Part shown: positions 5,034 to 6,151 of the stretch, piece by piece | Position numbering within the stretch: position 1 is the first letter of the stretch | How the letters are laid out: each line of letters begins with the position of its first letter | Assembly (NCBI GenBank): GCA_013696525.1 | Contig: JACCYK010000157.1 | Location: 1-6,151, forward strand | From: Chloroflexia bacterium | GTDB taxonomy: Bacteria; Chloroflexota; Chloroflexia; Thermomicrobiales; UBA6265 | DNA length: 6,151 nucleotides | Direction: 5' to 3' | Position numbers and translations under genes: made by a program | Notes under the pieces: model-generated | What the model saw: the letters and a program-made list of their open reading frames with translations, nothing else | Database searches by the model: none | What the model was told of the DNA's origin: nothing

Positions 5034-6151
5034 ATGCCACATCAGCCATTCCACCGCGTCGTCGTGACCGGCCTAGGCGCCATCACCTCGCTGGGCCCGT
5101 CGGTGCAGGAGACCTGGCGACGGATGCTCGCCGGCGAGACCGGTATCGCCCGCGTGCCGGAGCTTGACCCCAAGGAGTATTCCTGCGTGATCCGGGGCGA
5201 CGTCGATGATGCGGCGATAGCGGCGCGGTTCCTCAGCGGGAAGGTCGTCCGCAACACGTCCCGCTTCTCCCGGCTGGCGACCGAAGCCACCGGCGCCGCC
5301 CTGCTCGATGCCGGACTGCTGGACGACGAATTGCAACCAATCATGCCGCTGGCGGATGGCGGCGCCGTGCTCGGCACCTGTCTTGGCGGCACCCACGACG
5401 ACCTCCTGCCCGCCTACGACACGTTCAAGGAGCGGGGCCCCGGGCGCGTGCCGCCACATTTGCACGTCATGTTCCCGCATAACCTGGCGGCCTACACGAT
5501 CCAATCCCGCTTCGGCCTAGGCGGTCCCAGTTCAACCGTGGTCACCGCCTGCGCCACCGGCGCCCAGGCGATCGGCACCGCTTTCGATGAGGTCCGGCAG
5601 GGGCGGGCGCCGGTGATGGTGGCCGGCGCGGTCGAATCGAGCCGGCACCCCTTCTTCCTCGCCGGGTTCACCGCGATGCGGGCGCTCGTTACCGACAGCA
5701 ACGACGACCCGGCCAAGGGCAGCCGCCCCTTTGACGCCAGCCGGGCCGGCTTCGTCCTCGGTGAGGGCACCGGCGTTCTCATCCTGGAAAGCCTGGATCA
5801 TGCCCTCGCCCGCAACGCCCGGATCTATGCCGAAATCCTCGGCTTCGGCACCTCGAATGACGCCTTCCATCCCATCGCCCCCCATCCCGAGGGAGAGGGA
5901 GCCGTGCGCGCCATCCAAACCGCGCTCGATAACGCCGGGGTCGATCCGGGCCGGATCGATCACGTCAACGCCCACGCCGCGTCGACGCCGGCGGGAGACG
6001 CGGCTGAAGCCGCCGCCATCACGCGGGTGCTGGGCGATCGGGCCGCCAGCGTGCCGGTAACGTCGGTGAAAGGCGCGATCGGTCACTGCATGGGTGCCGC
6101 CGGCGCCATCGAGACGGTTGCCGCGGTGCTGACGATCGCCGAGGGTCAGAT
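5034..6151 (+). CDS. fabF: Beta-ketoacyl-ACP synthase II (FabF-type), 3' truncated by window
   Basis: The frame from ATG 5034 is open to the window end: 372 complete codons, against about 410-415 for the family, so only the last few dozen residues are missing. It starts VVVTGLGAITSLG (9-21), the standard KAS II N-terminus. The catalytic triad is Cys173 in VTACATGAQA, His314 in VNAHAAST and His351 in GAIGHCMGAAGAIE, with the conserved Lys346 ahead of the last. GFTAMRAL (211-218), SRPFDASRAGFVLGEG (230-245) and LESLDHALAR (251-260) are further family blocks. The enzyme condenses malonyl-ACP with acyl-ACP in fatty-acid elongation in the cytosol. Variations are Ala315-Ala316 after the catalytic His, where most members have Gly-Thr, and GTCLGG (114-119) for the usual GTGIGG. 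It could be a FabF paralogue or a specialised ketosynthase rather than the housekeeping copy. AGGG at 5024-5027 is a weak ribosome binding site 6 nt before the ATG. Confidence 0.9.
   Translation, partial: MPHQPFHRVVVTGLGAITSLGPSVQETWRRMLAGETGIARVPELDPKEYSCVIRGDVDDAAIAARFLSGKVVRNTSRFSRLATEATGAALLDAGLLDDELQPIMPLADGGAVLGTCLGGTHDDLLPAYDTFKERGPGRVPPHLHVMFPHNLAAYTIQSRFGLGGPSSTVVTACATGAQAIGTAFDEVRQGRAPVMVAGAVESSRHPFFLAGFTAMRALVTDSNDDPAKGSRPFDASRAGFVLGEGTGVLILESLDHALARNARIYAEILGFGTSNDAFHPIAPHPEGEGAVRAIQTALDNAGVDPGRIDHVNAHAASTPAGDAAEAAAITRVLGDRAASVPVTSVKGAIGHCMGAAGAIETVAAVLTIAEGQ

Noticed and set aside
5073..6086. Minus-strand open frames opposite fabF (5073-5504 and 5532-6086)
   Set aside because: They are antisense shadows of the ketosynthase. 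The + strand frame carries the full catalytic triad and family blocks.

Overview
The window is high-GC bacterial DNA with every supported gene on the + strand. Gene content and protein style fit a free-living, high-GC bacterium. A Chloroflexota/Thermomicrobia-like source is my best guess, from the flavour of the spermidine-synthase-like, PgeF and YggS proteins. That is an inference with low confidence, because nothing in the window is a taxonomic marker.

Layout. (1) Positions 1-1952 look like one operon: the 3' end of a spermidine-synthase-like gene, then pgeF overlapping it by ATGA, then a YggS-family PLP-binding gene 19 nt further on. (2) Positions 1953-2353 are a 401-nt gene-free stretch with only a weak promoter-like -10 element and a strong ribosome binding site at its end. 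(3) Positions 2354-4015 encode a metabolite:H+ symporter (MHS) family major facilitator. It is interrupted by one in-frame TGA at 2957-2959, exactly where the family's conserved Gly-Trp-Arg motif has Trp. (4) After a 78-nt gap holding a strong GC-rich hairpin comes a triosephosphate-isomerase-fold gene (4094-4885) whose motifs resemble the EryH/TpiB-type sugar-phosphate isomerases more than core TpiA. (5) A 148-nt gap with a plausible promoter and a 12-bp direct repeat leads into a FabF-type beta-ketoacyl-ACP synthase (5034 to the window end). That gene is open at its 3' end and lacks its last few dozen residues here.

How they fit together. The first three genes combine polyamine-type chemistry, peptidoglycan quality control and PLP homeostasis; pgeF-yggS adjacency is common in bacteria. 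The transporter and the TIM-like isomerase could form a small uptake and carbon-use unit, but the hairpin between them and the broken transporter make that uncertain. fabF appears to have its own promoter and may start a fatty-acid synthesis operon beyond the window.

I found no convincing new system, RNA gene, mobile element or CRISPR array. The points most worth a second look are the TGA-for-Trp interruption, the EryH-like isomerase, and unusual residues next to the catalytic His of the ketosynthase.
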